The position numbers were made by a program, and so were the translations under genes. From Verrucomicrobiales bacterium (GTDB lineage: Bacteria; Verrucomicrobiota; Verrucomicrobiae; Limisphaerales; UBA1100), in NCBI GenBank assembly GCA_002721895.1, contig PBLV01000036.1, forward strand, positions 1 through 29,653: 29,653 bases of DNA, in the 5' to 3' direction. The notes beneath the pieces were generated by a model. It was given only the letters and a program-made list of their open reading frames with translations. It was not told where the DNA came from and made no database searches. Positions 1 to 5,125 of this stretch are shown here, piece by piece. Each line of letters opens with the position of its first letter. The first letter of the stretch is position 1.

Positions 1-207
1 AAAACACTACTCCCCATTCTGCTACTAGCCACCACCTTCACCGCCCAAGCCTTTGAGTTCGCGGGCAAGGTGGTTGGTGTCCATGACGGCGACACCCTAA
101 CAGTGCTGGCGGCGGGTAACAGGGAGTTCAAGATTCGGTTGCTGGCCATTGATACGCCGGAGGATGGCCAAGCTTTTGGCGGCAGGGTCAATTCGTTCAA
201 GTTGTAA
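1..207 (+). pseudogene. Truncated secreted thermonuclease (SNase-like), 5' part
   Basis: Reading frame 1 from the window edge encodes 68 residues and then TAA at 205-207. It starts with a signal-peptide-like stretch (KTLLPILLLATTFTAQA), so the ATG is probably just left of the window. It continues with the conserved start of the staphylococcal nuclease fold: GKVVGVHDGDTLTVL, then IRLLAIDTPE and GQAFG. In the family the Arg, Asp, Thr and Glu of RLxxIDTPE are catalytic or calcium-binding residues, and they are present. The second half of the domain, including the second catalytic arginine, is missing. A full family member has about 130-170 residues. The break falls directly before an AT-rich stretch and a tRNA fragment, so the loss probably belongs to the same rearrangement. 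I expect an inactive remnant. Confidence 0.75.
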
Positions 208-225
208 ACGTGATAATACGTGATA
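208..225. repeat. Direct repeat ACGTGATA x2, possible integrase arm sites
   Basis: ACGTGATA occurs at 208-215 and again at 218-225, a 10-bp period or about one helical turn. It lies some 50 bp from the tRNA-Lys fragment in an AT-rich stretch (208-270). Short direct repeats beside an attachment core are typical of tyrosine-integrase arm-binding sites. That role is an inference here, since no integrase gene lies in the window. Confidence 0.4.
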
Positions 226-270
226 CTTGATTCAACCTCTTCATTTTTCAGTTAGAAAATTGAAATTTAC

Positions 271-320
271 GCAGCCTTTTAAGCCGTTGGTTGTGGGTTC
301 GAGTCCCACCGCTCCTACCA
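271..320 (+). pseudogene. 3' half of a tRNA-Lys(TTT) gene, probable attR core
   Basis: The sequence reads as a tRNA from the anticodon arm to the 3' end: anticodon loop CTTTTAA (276-282, anticodon TTT), 3' anticodon strand GCCGT (283-287), variable loop TGGTT, T arm GTGGG-TTCGAGT-CCCAC (293-309), acceptor strand CGCTCCT (310-316), A and encoded CCA (318-320). No 5' half exists upstream: no AGGAGCG acceptor strand and no D arm. The bases in place of the 5' anticodon strand (GCAGC, 271-275) pair imperfectly. Identity therefore begins at the anticodon loop, as in attachment cores of many tRNA-targeting tyrosine integrases. The orientation predicts the intact tRNA-Lys and the inserted element to the left of this point. 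Confidence 0.75.
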
Positions 321-337
321 GTTTCTCATTTGGTTTT

Positions 338-1135
338 ATGAAACGTTTTTCAGTGCTTTTGTTTCTGATTTTGCCGGTCTGGGCTTCGGCTGGGTTTGTG
401 GGGCGGGAGGGGAGGTTTCACGGGTTTCGGATGGTGGATTTCAAGCTGGATGGGGTGGGGTGCCGGGTGGTGGAGCCGAAGGTGGCCGCGGAGGGGAAAC
501 CTTGGATTTGGCGGGCGCGGTTTTGGGGGCACCAGCCGCAGTTGGACGTGGCTTTGCTGAAGCGCGGTTGGCACGTGGCTTACTGCGATGTGGGTAATTT
601 GTTTGGCAGCCCCAAGGCGGTGATGCGTTGGGACGCATTTTATCGGCATTTAATGGAAAAGCATGGAATGGACAGGCGCCCGGCGTTGGAGGGCATGAGC
701 CGGGGTGGGTTGATTGTTTACAATTGGGCGAAGGCCAATCCGGCGAAGGTGTCCTGCATTTATGGGGATGCGCCGGTGTGCGATTTCAAAAGCTGGCCGG
801 CTGGGCGCGGGCAGGGCAAAGGCAGTCCGGGTGCGTGGCAGGCTTGTCTCAAGGCATATGGGTTTACCGAGGATGAGGCGTTGGCCTTTCGGGGAAACCC
901 GATCGATGGGTTGGAGCCGCTGGCCAAGGCGGGGGTGCCTTTGATTCATGTGGTGGGTGATGCAGACATGGTGGTGCGTGTGGCCGAAAATACCGCCGTG
1001 CTGGAGCGGCGATACAAGAAACTTGGCGGTTCAATCCGGGTGATTCACAAACCGGGCGTGGGGCATCATCCGCACAGCCTCAAGGATCCGACTCCGTTGG
1101 TGGACTTCATCCTGAAAGCTCGGGGACGGCGGTAG
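338..1135 (+). CDS. Secreted alpha/beta hydrolase
   Basis: The product has 265 residues. The frame is open from 227, but that stretch translates the tRNA fragment. ATG 338 starts a clear signal peptide (MKRFSVLLFLILPVWASA), so I place the start there. The mature protein looks like an alpha/beta hydrolase: nucleophile elbow GMSRGG with Ser121, a candidate acid in VVGDAD (Asp208 or Asp210) and a late histidine in GVGHH (His243/244). The likely role is a periplasmic or secreted esterase or peptidase; the substrate cannot be told from sequence. The gene starts 17 bp after the tRNA CCA, so it is the first gene outside the inferred element. It ends 63 bp before the cytochrome gene on the same strand. 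Confidence 0.75.
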   Translation: MKRFSVLLFLILPVWASAGFVGREGRFHGFRMVDFKLDGVGCRVVEPKVAAEGKPWIWRARFWGHQPQLDVALLKRGWHVAYCDVGNLFGSPKAVMRWDAFYRHLMEKHGMDRRPALEGMSRGGLIVYNWAKANPAKVSCIYGDAPVCDFKSWPAGRGQGKGSPGAWQACLKAYGFTEDEALAFRGNPIDGLEPLAKAGVPLIHVVGDADMVVRVAENTAVLERRYKKLGGSIRVIHKPGVGHHPHSLKDPTPLVDFILKARGRR

Positions 1136-1150
1136 GGGCGAACTTACCGT

Positions 1151-1178
1151 TTGAATTATCCGGGTGGGTTGGTAGAGT
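1151..1178 (+). promoter_or_regulatory. Weak sigma-70-like promoter candidate before the LRR-cytochrome gene
   Basis: TTGAAT (1151-1156) and TAGAGT (1173-1178) are separated by 16 bp and lie about 20 bp upstream of ATG 1199. Each hexamer matches the -35/-10 consensus only partly. Co-transcription from the upstream hydrolase gene is an equally good explanation. Confidence 0.22.
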
Positions 1179-1198
1179 CCGGGCGGAACCACAATATC

Positions 1199-2176
1199 AT
1201 GAAAGCGTTTAAATCCATTTCACTTTGCCTTGTCTTTCTGGCCATGGCTGGCGCGGCGCGTGCCGATGAAAAGTCCGCGATTGCGGCACTGGAAAAGCTG
1301 GGCTCGCGCGTACTTTTCATTGCCAAGGATTCGAAGGAGTACAGTGTGACCATCACCAAGGACACGTTCAACAAGGGTGAAGGTTTCAAGGCCTCTGACG
1401 CAAAATTGCTGGGGGAATTGGAGAATGCGGTGGAGGTGGCCTTCCAGCATCCGGATGCGACGGATGATTGGGTGAAGCCTCTGGCGGGATTGAAGAAATT
1501 GAAAAAACTGCACCTGGAAAAGACAAAGGTGACGGATGCGGCGCTGGACTCGGTGGGTAAGATAGCCACCTTGGAATACTTGAACCTGTACCAGACCGGC
1601 GTGACGGATGCGGGGCTGGACAAGTTGAAGGGGCTGAAATTGTTGAGGGCACTTTATGTGTGGCAGACCAAGGTGACTGAAGGCAAGGCCAAGGCGTTTC
1701 AGGAGACCATGGTCAAGGCGGGCAACAAGGATTTGGCGATCAACTTGGGCGTGGACAAGGATCTGCGCAGCGCAAACGCCGTCGAGCGACTGAAGAAGCA
1801 AAGGGCTTCCTCGGAGGCCTCCGCCAAGGAGGCGGCGGCCAAGGCGGCCAAGGCGGAGGCGGAAAGGTTGATGGCGATCAAGGAGCCGAAGTTTGATAAA
1901 GACGTTCTACCCATCCTGAAGAGAACTTGCGTGGAATGTCACGGCAAGGACAAGCAGAAGGCCAAACTCCGGCTGGACAGTTTTGCGGAACTGCAGAAGG
2001 GCGCGGATGGCGAGAAGGTTGTGCTGGCCAAAAAGGCGGGTGAGAGTGAGTTGTTGGCGCGCATTCTCCTGCCGGACAGTGATGACGAACGCATGCCCCC
2101 CAAGGGCAACCGCGTTTCCAAGCCGGTGGCGGATCTGATCAAGCGCTGGATTGAACAGGGCGCGCTGCAAAAGTAG
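1199..2176 (+). CDS. Secreted leucine-rich-repeat protein with C-terminal PSCyt1 cytochrome c domain
   Basis: The product has 325 residues. ATG 1199 is chosen because it opens a signal peptide (MKAFKSISLCLVFLAMAGAARA); the frame extends 48 bp further upstream without such a signal. Residues of about 90-165 carry LRR-type repeats (KVTDAALDSVGKIATLEYLNL, then TGVTDAGLDKLKGLKLLRAL). An Ala/Lys/Glu-rich coiled-coil linker follows at about 195-225. The C-terminal about 95 residues match the Planctomycete cytochrome c type (PSCyt1): heme motif CVECH at residues 244-248, then the LRLDS and RMPPKG motifs. It probably acts in the periplasm as a heme-binding electron-transfer or sensing module. In these phyla the domain is usually joined to PSD1-type modules, so a small LRR-PSCyt1 protein is a reduced form. 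A strong terminator follows. Confidence 0.85.
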   Translation: MKAFKSISLCLVFLAMAGAARADEKSAIAALEKLGSRVLFIAKDSKEYSVTITKDTFNKGEGFKASDAKLLGELENAVEVAFQHPDATDDWVKPLAGLKKLKKLHLEKTKVTDAALDSVGKIATLEYLNLYQTGVTDAGLDKLKGLKLLRALYVWQTKVTEGKAKAFQETMVKAGNKDLAINLGVDKDLRSANAVERLKKQRASSEASAKEAAAKAAKAEAERLMAIKEPKFDKDVLPILKRTCVECHGKDKQKAKLRLDSFAELQKGADGEKVVLAKKAGESELLARILLPDSDDERMPPKGNRVSKPVADLIKRWIEQGALQK

Positions 2177-2193
2177 TGCCGGATTTTCAAACG

Positions 2194-2222
2194 GCCCGTG
2201 CCTGATGCGCGGGCTTTTTTTC
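2194..2222 (+). terminator. Rho-independent terminator of the LRR-cytochrome gene
   Basis: A 7-bp stem GCCCGTG (2194-2200) pairs with CGCGGGC (2208-2214), with one G-U pair, around the loop CCTGATG. A run of seven T follows. It lies 18 bp after the stop codon and separates this gene from the short RNA locus downstream. Confidence 0.85.
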
Positions 2223-2323
2223 TCGCGGAAAAACTTCGCGCAAACGGTGCGAGGAACACGCAATTTACTCCATTTGATCGGAACAGTACGTGAAATTTCA
2301 GAGGGATTTCAGGGAAGTACTGC

Positions 2324-2340
2324 TTGGCACAGTGTATGCT
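2324..2340 (+). promoter_or_regulatory. Sigma-54 (-24/-12) promoter of short RNA 1
   Basis: TTGGCAC at 2324-2330 is followed, after AGTGT, by ATGCT at 2336-2340. The diagnostic GG (2326-2327) and GC (2338-2339) are exactly 10 bp apart, as in RpoN promoters. The only departure from TTGGCAC-N5-TTGCT is A for the first T of the -12 element. The predicted start is near 2351. No protein start codon with a sensible frame follows; a structured RNA does. Confidence 0.7.
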
Positions 2341-2350
2341 TTACCATCCC

Positions 2351-2465
2351 TGTACGGCACTAAATTACAGCCTCAAAAATACTGATACAAACTGGGAGAT
2401 AAGAAGGTCTGTAATCAGCCTGGGAAGAATGGAGGGACAGTTTTAACTGCCCCTTCATTTTTTTT
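2351..2465 (+). ncRNA. Short structured RNA 1 (sigma-54-driven, paralogue of 4110-4221)
   Basis: I infer a transcript of about 115 nt from a -24/-12 promoter to a terminator. ATTACAGCCT (2364-2373) pairs with AGG-T-CTGTAAT (2405-2415): 10 bp with one bulged base. The loop begins CAAAAATACTG and is about 30 nt long. A terminator hairpin follows. The RNA 2 locus repeats the order and much of the sequence (ACAGCCTCAAA, AATACT, AGGnCTGTAA). No ORF is shared between the two, so a regulatory RNA is more likely than a peptide gene. Its 3' end converges on, and slightly overlaps, the 3' end of the prepilin-like gene on the other strand, so it could pair with that mRNA's 3' region. The target is unknown. 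Confidence 0.62.
2434..2465 (+). terminator. Terminator of short RNA 1, shared with the convergent prepilin-like gene
   Basis: GGGACAGTT (2434-2442) pairs with AACTGCCCC (2445-2453), with one A/C mismatch, around a TT turn. TTCATTTTTTTT follows on the + strand and enters the last codons of the convergent - strand gene (stop at 2455-2457). The hairpin is also placed to end the - strand transcript, though the T-run on that side is poor. Confidence 0.65.
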
Positions 2466-3312
2466 GCAGGTTCAAACCGTGGGCGGAATTTTGACCGTCG
2501 TTCATCTTGGCCATCACATCGGCGGCGGTGAAGGCATCGTTGCCGGTCCAGCCATCATTTTGGATCAACCATAGATTGGGTCCGCCCTCGACGGTGTGCC
2601 ACTTGATGCTCTCGGCATGTCCATCGACAAAGCTTACGGAGCAACGGCCGTCATTAAAGTCAGCGGGAGTGGAGGGGTTAACGATGTCATTCAAATGTTG
2701 TGGCACCTTGAAGACAGGGCCGGGGCTTACTGCGGTGTCCGCATCGATGAAGGCAAAGGTGCGGCTGGGTGCCTGGATGGCGCCTTCGTGAAAGACCAGG
2801 CCGGAGCGCCCGCTTTGGCCGCCGTAGATGTTTCCGTACTGTGTGTGTGAGCCGCCGAGCAGGACATTCAGGCCGACACTCCGCTTATTGGCCTCGCCTT
2901 TGGCATTTTGATAATAGTCACCGGGGTTGCGAAACATTTTGTCCTCATGGCCGAGATAGCCTCCGAGGGTGGCTTGCATGAAGGCGCTTTTGTCTTGGAG
3001 GCTGTTGTAATTCTCGTCATGCGCGCACCACGTACGCCAAATGGAGCCACCGTTGCCGATCCAACCTTCGTCGTTGAGATCCTTCGCGCGCTGGGCAAGG
3101 TTGCGGGTGATCTTGCCGTTGCTGTCATCGGTGAACATTTGCCATGCAAACTGTAGTTGGCGCTTGTTGCTTACAGCCTTGATGGCATTGGCGCGTTGCT
3201 TGGCCTTGGAGAGGGTGGGCAGCATAATGGAGGCGAGAATTCCGATGATGGCAATGACGACCAAGAGCTCGATCAGGGTGAAGCCGGCGACTTGTTTCTT
3301 GTTCTTCTTCAT
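2455..3312 (-). CDS. Prepilin-like secreted/surface protein with H-X9-DG type motif (module A)
   Basis: The product has 285 residues. A short basic leader (MKKNKKQVAG) precedes the type IV prepilin signal FTLIELLVVIAIIGILAS, with processing expected between Gly10 and Phe11. The hydrophobic helix continues into a coiled alpha-1N segment rich in Lys and Gln. The C-terminal region has the FVDGHAE motif of the prepilin-type H-X9-DG family, abundant in Planctomycetes, Verrucomicrobia and Lentisphaerae. The protein probably enters the inner membrane through the type II secretion or type IV pilus route and forms a pseudopilus or surface fibre; its exact role is unknown. It is a paralogue of 4282-5010: MFRNPGDY, a C-terminal RCSxSFVDGHAE and other blocks are shared. 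It is divergent from the LRR gene at 3386. No Shine-Dalgarno is visible; CCTCC, the reverse of one, lies just before the ATG. Confidence 0.88.
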   Translation of the reverse strand: MKKNKKQVAGFTLIELLVVIAIIGILASIMLPTLSKAKQRANAIKAVSNKRQLQFAWQMFTDDSNGKITRNLAQRAKDLNDEGWIGNGGSIWRTWCAHDENYNSLQDKSAFMQATLGGYLGHEDKMFRNPGDYYQNAKGEANKRSVGLNVLLGGSHTQYGNIYGGQSGRSGLVFHEGAIQAPSRTFAFIDADTAVSPGPVFKVPQHLNDIVNPSTPADFNDGRCSVSFVDGHAESIKWHTVEGGPNLWLIQNDGWTGNDAFTAADVMAKMNDGQNSAHGLNLQKK

Positions 3313-3320
3313 TCTGGAGG

Positions 3321-3390
3321 TACATCGGGCCGACGGTTGGTTTTCTTACAAAAATTTTTCTGTAAGAATCTGCCGTTGAAAACCGATGTA
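3321..3390. promoter_or_regulatory. 70-bp imperfect inverted repeat in the divergent intergenic region
   Basis: The outer arms TACATCGG (3321-3328) and CCGATGTA (3383-3390) are perfectly complementary. A middle pair CGACGG/CCGTTG (3331-3336/3373-3378) matches with one wobble. The core TTCTTACA (3343-3350) and TGTAAGAA (3361-3368) is perfect and flanks AAAATTTTT. The centre is near 3355. It fills almost the whole space between the prepilin-like gene and the LRR gene, and could be an operator for both or form a 5'-UTR hairpin in either mRNA. No flanking target duplication is seen, so I do not call it a mobile element. Confidence 0.6.
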
Positions 3391-3985
3391 TCGGCAAATG
3401 GGCATGATGAATCGAATCTTGGCATGGGGCGTGGCCTTGGGGCCGGCACTGGATCACTTGGGCGACTGGGTCGTGACGGGCTTTGCGCGGCGGGATGGCA
3501 AGGTAATTATCCCGACCTTGGCGGTGGGGGTCTTGTTCCTTGTGGGGATATGGCTGGGGTTCCGGATCGAAACGGTGGTGATTAACAGCGAGCCGGTGAA
3601 TCGCTTTGCGACGGAGGAAACCATTCGCCGCCTGAAAACGGTTGATGGGAGTTTCGAGTCTGATGCCAATGATGAATTGGCCTCCATTATGCTCATGGAG
3701 AGTGAGATTTCTCAGTCCGGCTGGGCTTTGATTACTGAAATGAAGAACGTGCGCAAACTCGTGTTGCAGAAATGCCAGATAACAGACCTGAGCCTGCAAA
3801 ACCTGTTGGCACTGGAGAAATTGGCGGTCTTGGGATTGGCGGATAATCCCATCACCGACGCGGCCGTTGAAGATTTGGCGCAAATGAAAAACCTGCAGGC
3901 CCTTGATTTGCAGGGCACTTTGGTGACACGTCAGGGAGTTGTTCGGCTTCGGCAGGCATTGCCGGGCTGTGCGGTCATTAACTGA
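3386..3985 (+). CDS. Single-TM leucine-rich-repeat protein (module A)
   Basis: The product has up to 199 residues. In-frame ATGs at 3386, 3404 and 3407 are all possible starts; 3386 lies inside the inverted repeat, so 3404 or 3407 may be the true start. One TM helix spans about residues 40-59 (VIIPTLAVGVLFLVGIWLGF). The rest is a short LRR array, for example LEKLAVLGLADNPITDAAV and MKNLQALDLQGTLVT, closed by a cap VRLRQALPGCAV. The gene at 5126 has the same TM-LRR-cap order with alignable sequence (GWxxxxxxKNxxKL; IRAALPNCIV in its cap). The LRR part probably faces the periplasm and binds a protein partner; the divergent prepilin-like protein is the natural candidate. No enzymatic motif is seen. 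Confidence 0.75.
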   Translation: MYRQMGMMNRILAWGVALGPALDHLGDWVVTGFARRDGKVIIPTLAVGVLFLVGIWLGFRIETVVINSEPVNRFATEETIRRLKTVDGSFESDANDELASIMLMESEISQSGWALITEMKNVRKLVLQKCQITDLSLQNLLALEKLAVLGLADNPITDAAVEDLAQMKNLQALDLQGTLVTRQGVVRLRQALPGCAVIN

Positions 3986-3991
3986 CCCTTC

Positions 3992-4014
3992 GGATGGGGG
4001 AAATCTTCCCATCC
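3992..4014 (+). terminator. Hairpin after the module A LRR gene, weak terminator candidate
   Basis: GGATGGG (3992-3998) pairs perfectly with CCCATCC (4008-4014), 7 bp after the stop codon. There is no T-run, so intrinsic termination is uncertain. The hairpin may instead protect the mRNA 3' end. Confidence 0.4.
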
Positions 4015-4082
4015 AGCTTTGAAATTCTGAGGTTCGCCCACAAAAACAGCCATAAACTACTGAAATCCCGTGGTTTTATGAG

Positions 4083-4099
4083 TTGGCACGCAGCTTGCT
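4083..4099 (+). promoter_or_regulatory. Sigma-54 (-24/-12) promoter of short RNA 2, consensus match
   Basis: TTGGCACGCAGCTTGCT matches the RpoN consensus YTGGCACG-N4-TTGCW at every conserved position. GG (4085-4086) and GC (4097-4098) are 10 bp apart. The predicted start is near 4110. It lies in the intergenic space and points to the + strand RNA that ends at the terminator of 4182-4221. Confidence 0.8.
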
Positions 4100-4109
4100 G
4101 AACACATGT

Positions 4110-4221
4110 CAGGCAAAGACACAGCCTCAAAGACAGACAATACTATGTAAACCATAGGACTGTAACTTGCCGATTAGATTGGGGCAGGATTCGGGACACT
4201 GAATCCTGCCCTTTCTTTTTT
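4110..4221 (+). ncRNA. Short structured RNA 2 (sigma-54-driven, paralogue of 2351-2465)
   Basis: I infer a transcript of about 112 nt from a consensus -24/-12 promoter to a strong terminator. ACAGCCT (4121-4127) pairs with AGG-A-CTGT (4156-4163), the same helix with one bulged base as in RNA 1, where the bulge is T. Other shared elements are CAAA after the helix strand, AATACT in the loop, and CTGTAA followed 16-19 nt later by the terminator. RNA 2 carries a 14-codon ATG frame at 4106-4150, but it starts before the predicted transcript start and has no counterpart in RNA 1. The RNA converges on the prepilin-like gene of 4282-5010, with about 60 bp between them. Confidence 0.66.
4182..4221 (+). 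terminator. Strong rho-independent terminator of short RNA 2
   Basis: An 11-bp perfect stem GGGCAGGATTC (4182-4192) / GAATCCTGCCC (4201-4211) encloses GGGACACT and is followed by TTTCTTTTTT. No protein gene lies directly upstream: the LRR gene ended 196 bp earlier, past its own hairpin. This supports a separate short transcript. Confidence 0.9.
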
Positions 4222-4281
4222 GGGGACAAAGGTTGCCTTTGGAAAACCTTCTATTATCAGGATAAAAAGAGGGAAAAACGG

Positions 4282-5010
4282 TTAATTCCGGTCACCAGCT
4301 GCATTTTGAATGACCTGCATTTCCGGCACGCCCAAGCCCTTGAAGCCAATTTCCCGTGAACCGGGTTCCCAGCGCATGATTTCCGCGTGGCCATCCACAA
4401 AGCTCATGGAGCAGCGATTGCCATTGTAGTCGCCGGGGGTATCGAAATTCAGTGAAAAACCGGGTTTGTCAGAGCCAATCACCTCACCAAAAGATGAGGT
4501 CTGCACATCGAGAAAAACCATGGTTTCCGATGGCCAAGCCACCTTTGACAAGTGTTCGATGGAACCATCCCCAATGCCATTGAGCTTGTTGTTGAGGGCC
4601 ACAGATCGCACGGCTGCCTTCTGTTCGCCCTTGAAATTGAAAGTGTTGTAGTCGCCGGGATTCCGGAACATGGCTTGTTGGCCGGAGATGTAGCCGGACA
4701 AACTGCCTGTCAGGAAAGTCTGCTCATCCACTCGGCTGTCCAGCCGGGGATCTGAACTCAGGTTGTGTTTGCACCACGTCCCGGTCTTGTGCGCGATGTT
4801 CAGCACCATAACGTCGCTGTTGTCATCGGTGTACATCTGCCAAGCCGCTTGGAGTTGTTTCTTATCGGATTGGCTCTTGGAGGCATTCGCCTTCTGCTTG
4901 GCGGCTGACAGGGTGGGGATGAGAATGGACGCAAGAATGCCGATGATGGCAATCACCACCAGTAGCTCAATCAGCGTGAATCCACTGTTTTTTCTAGACC
5001 CAATGCTCAA
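4282..5010 (-). CDS. Prepilin-like secreted/surface protein with H-X9-DG type motif (module B)
   Basis: The product has 242 residues from TTG 5010, giving a leader MSIGSRKNSG before the prepilin signal FTLIELLVVIAIIGILAS. The frame stays open to 5148, but that would add 46 atypical residues before the signal and overlap the divergent gene, so I prefer 5010. The body parallels the module A protein: KKQLQxAWQMYTDD, MFRNPGDY, a variable middle and RCSMSFVDGHAE near the end. It is about 40 residues shorter, mostly at the C terminus. Processing by a prepilin peptidase and export by a type II secretion or pilus apparatus are expected; those genes are not in the window. It converges with short RNA 2 and is divergent from the GYF-LRR gene. 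Confidence 0.82.
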   Translation of the reverse strand: MSIGSRKNSGFTLIELLVVIAIIGILASILIPTLSAAKQKANASKSQSDKKQLQAAWQMYTDDNSDVMVLNIAHKTGTWCKHNLSSDPRLDSRVDEQTFLTGSLSGYISGQQAMFRNPGDYNTFNFKGEQKAAVRSVALNNKLNGIGDGSIEHLSKVAWPSETMVFLDVQTSSFGEVIGSDKPGFSLNFDTPGDYNGNRCSMSFVDGHAEIMRWEPGSREIGFKGLGVPEMQVIQNAAGDRN

Positions 5011-5064
5011 TGCCCAGATTTTATCACAGTTCAATGGCGTTTTCCAGTTTTTGGGAACATTTTT

Positions 5065-5091
5065 CCCCGGCAAACTTGCGGGCTTGCGGGG
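5065..5091. promoter_or_regulatory. Hairpin and tandem CTTGCGGG repeat in the module B divergent region
   Basis: CCCCG-G-CAA (5065-5073) can pair with TTGCGGGG (5084-5091), leaving one bulged G. CTTGCGGG is repeated in tandem at 5075-5082 and 5083-5090. The position matches the inverted repeat of module A, between the prepilin-like and LRR genes, but the sequence differs. It is a regulatory-site candidate only. Confidence 0.3.
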
Positions 5092-5125
5092 TTGGGCCAA
5101 ATGCGGTTGATTGTTGAAAAAACGG

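Noticed and set aside
227..337. Upstream extension of the hydrolase frame through the tRNA fragment
   Set aside because: The extension translates the tRNA-Lys 3' half, and the signal peptide begins at ATG 338.
564..584. TTGGCAC-N5-TTACT, a sigma-54-like sequence at 568-584
   Set aside because: It lies inside the hydrolase coding region, the -12 element lacks GC, and no terminator-bounded unit follows.
4106..4150. A 14-codon ATG frame (beginning MSGKDTASKTD) inside the short RNA 2 locus
   Set aside because: Its ATG lies upstream of the predicted transcript start, it has no Shine-Dalgarno, and RNA 1 has no matching frame.
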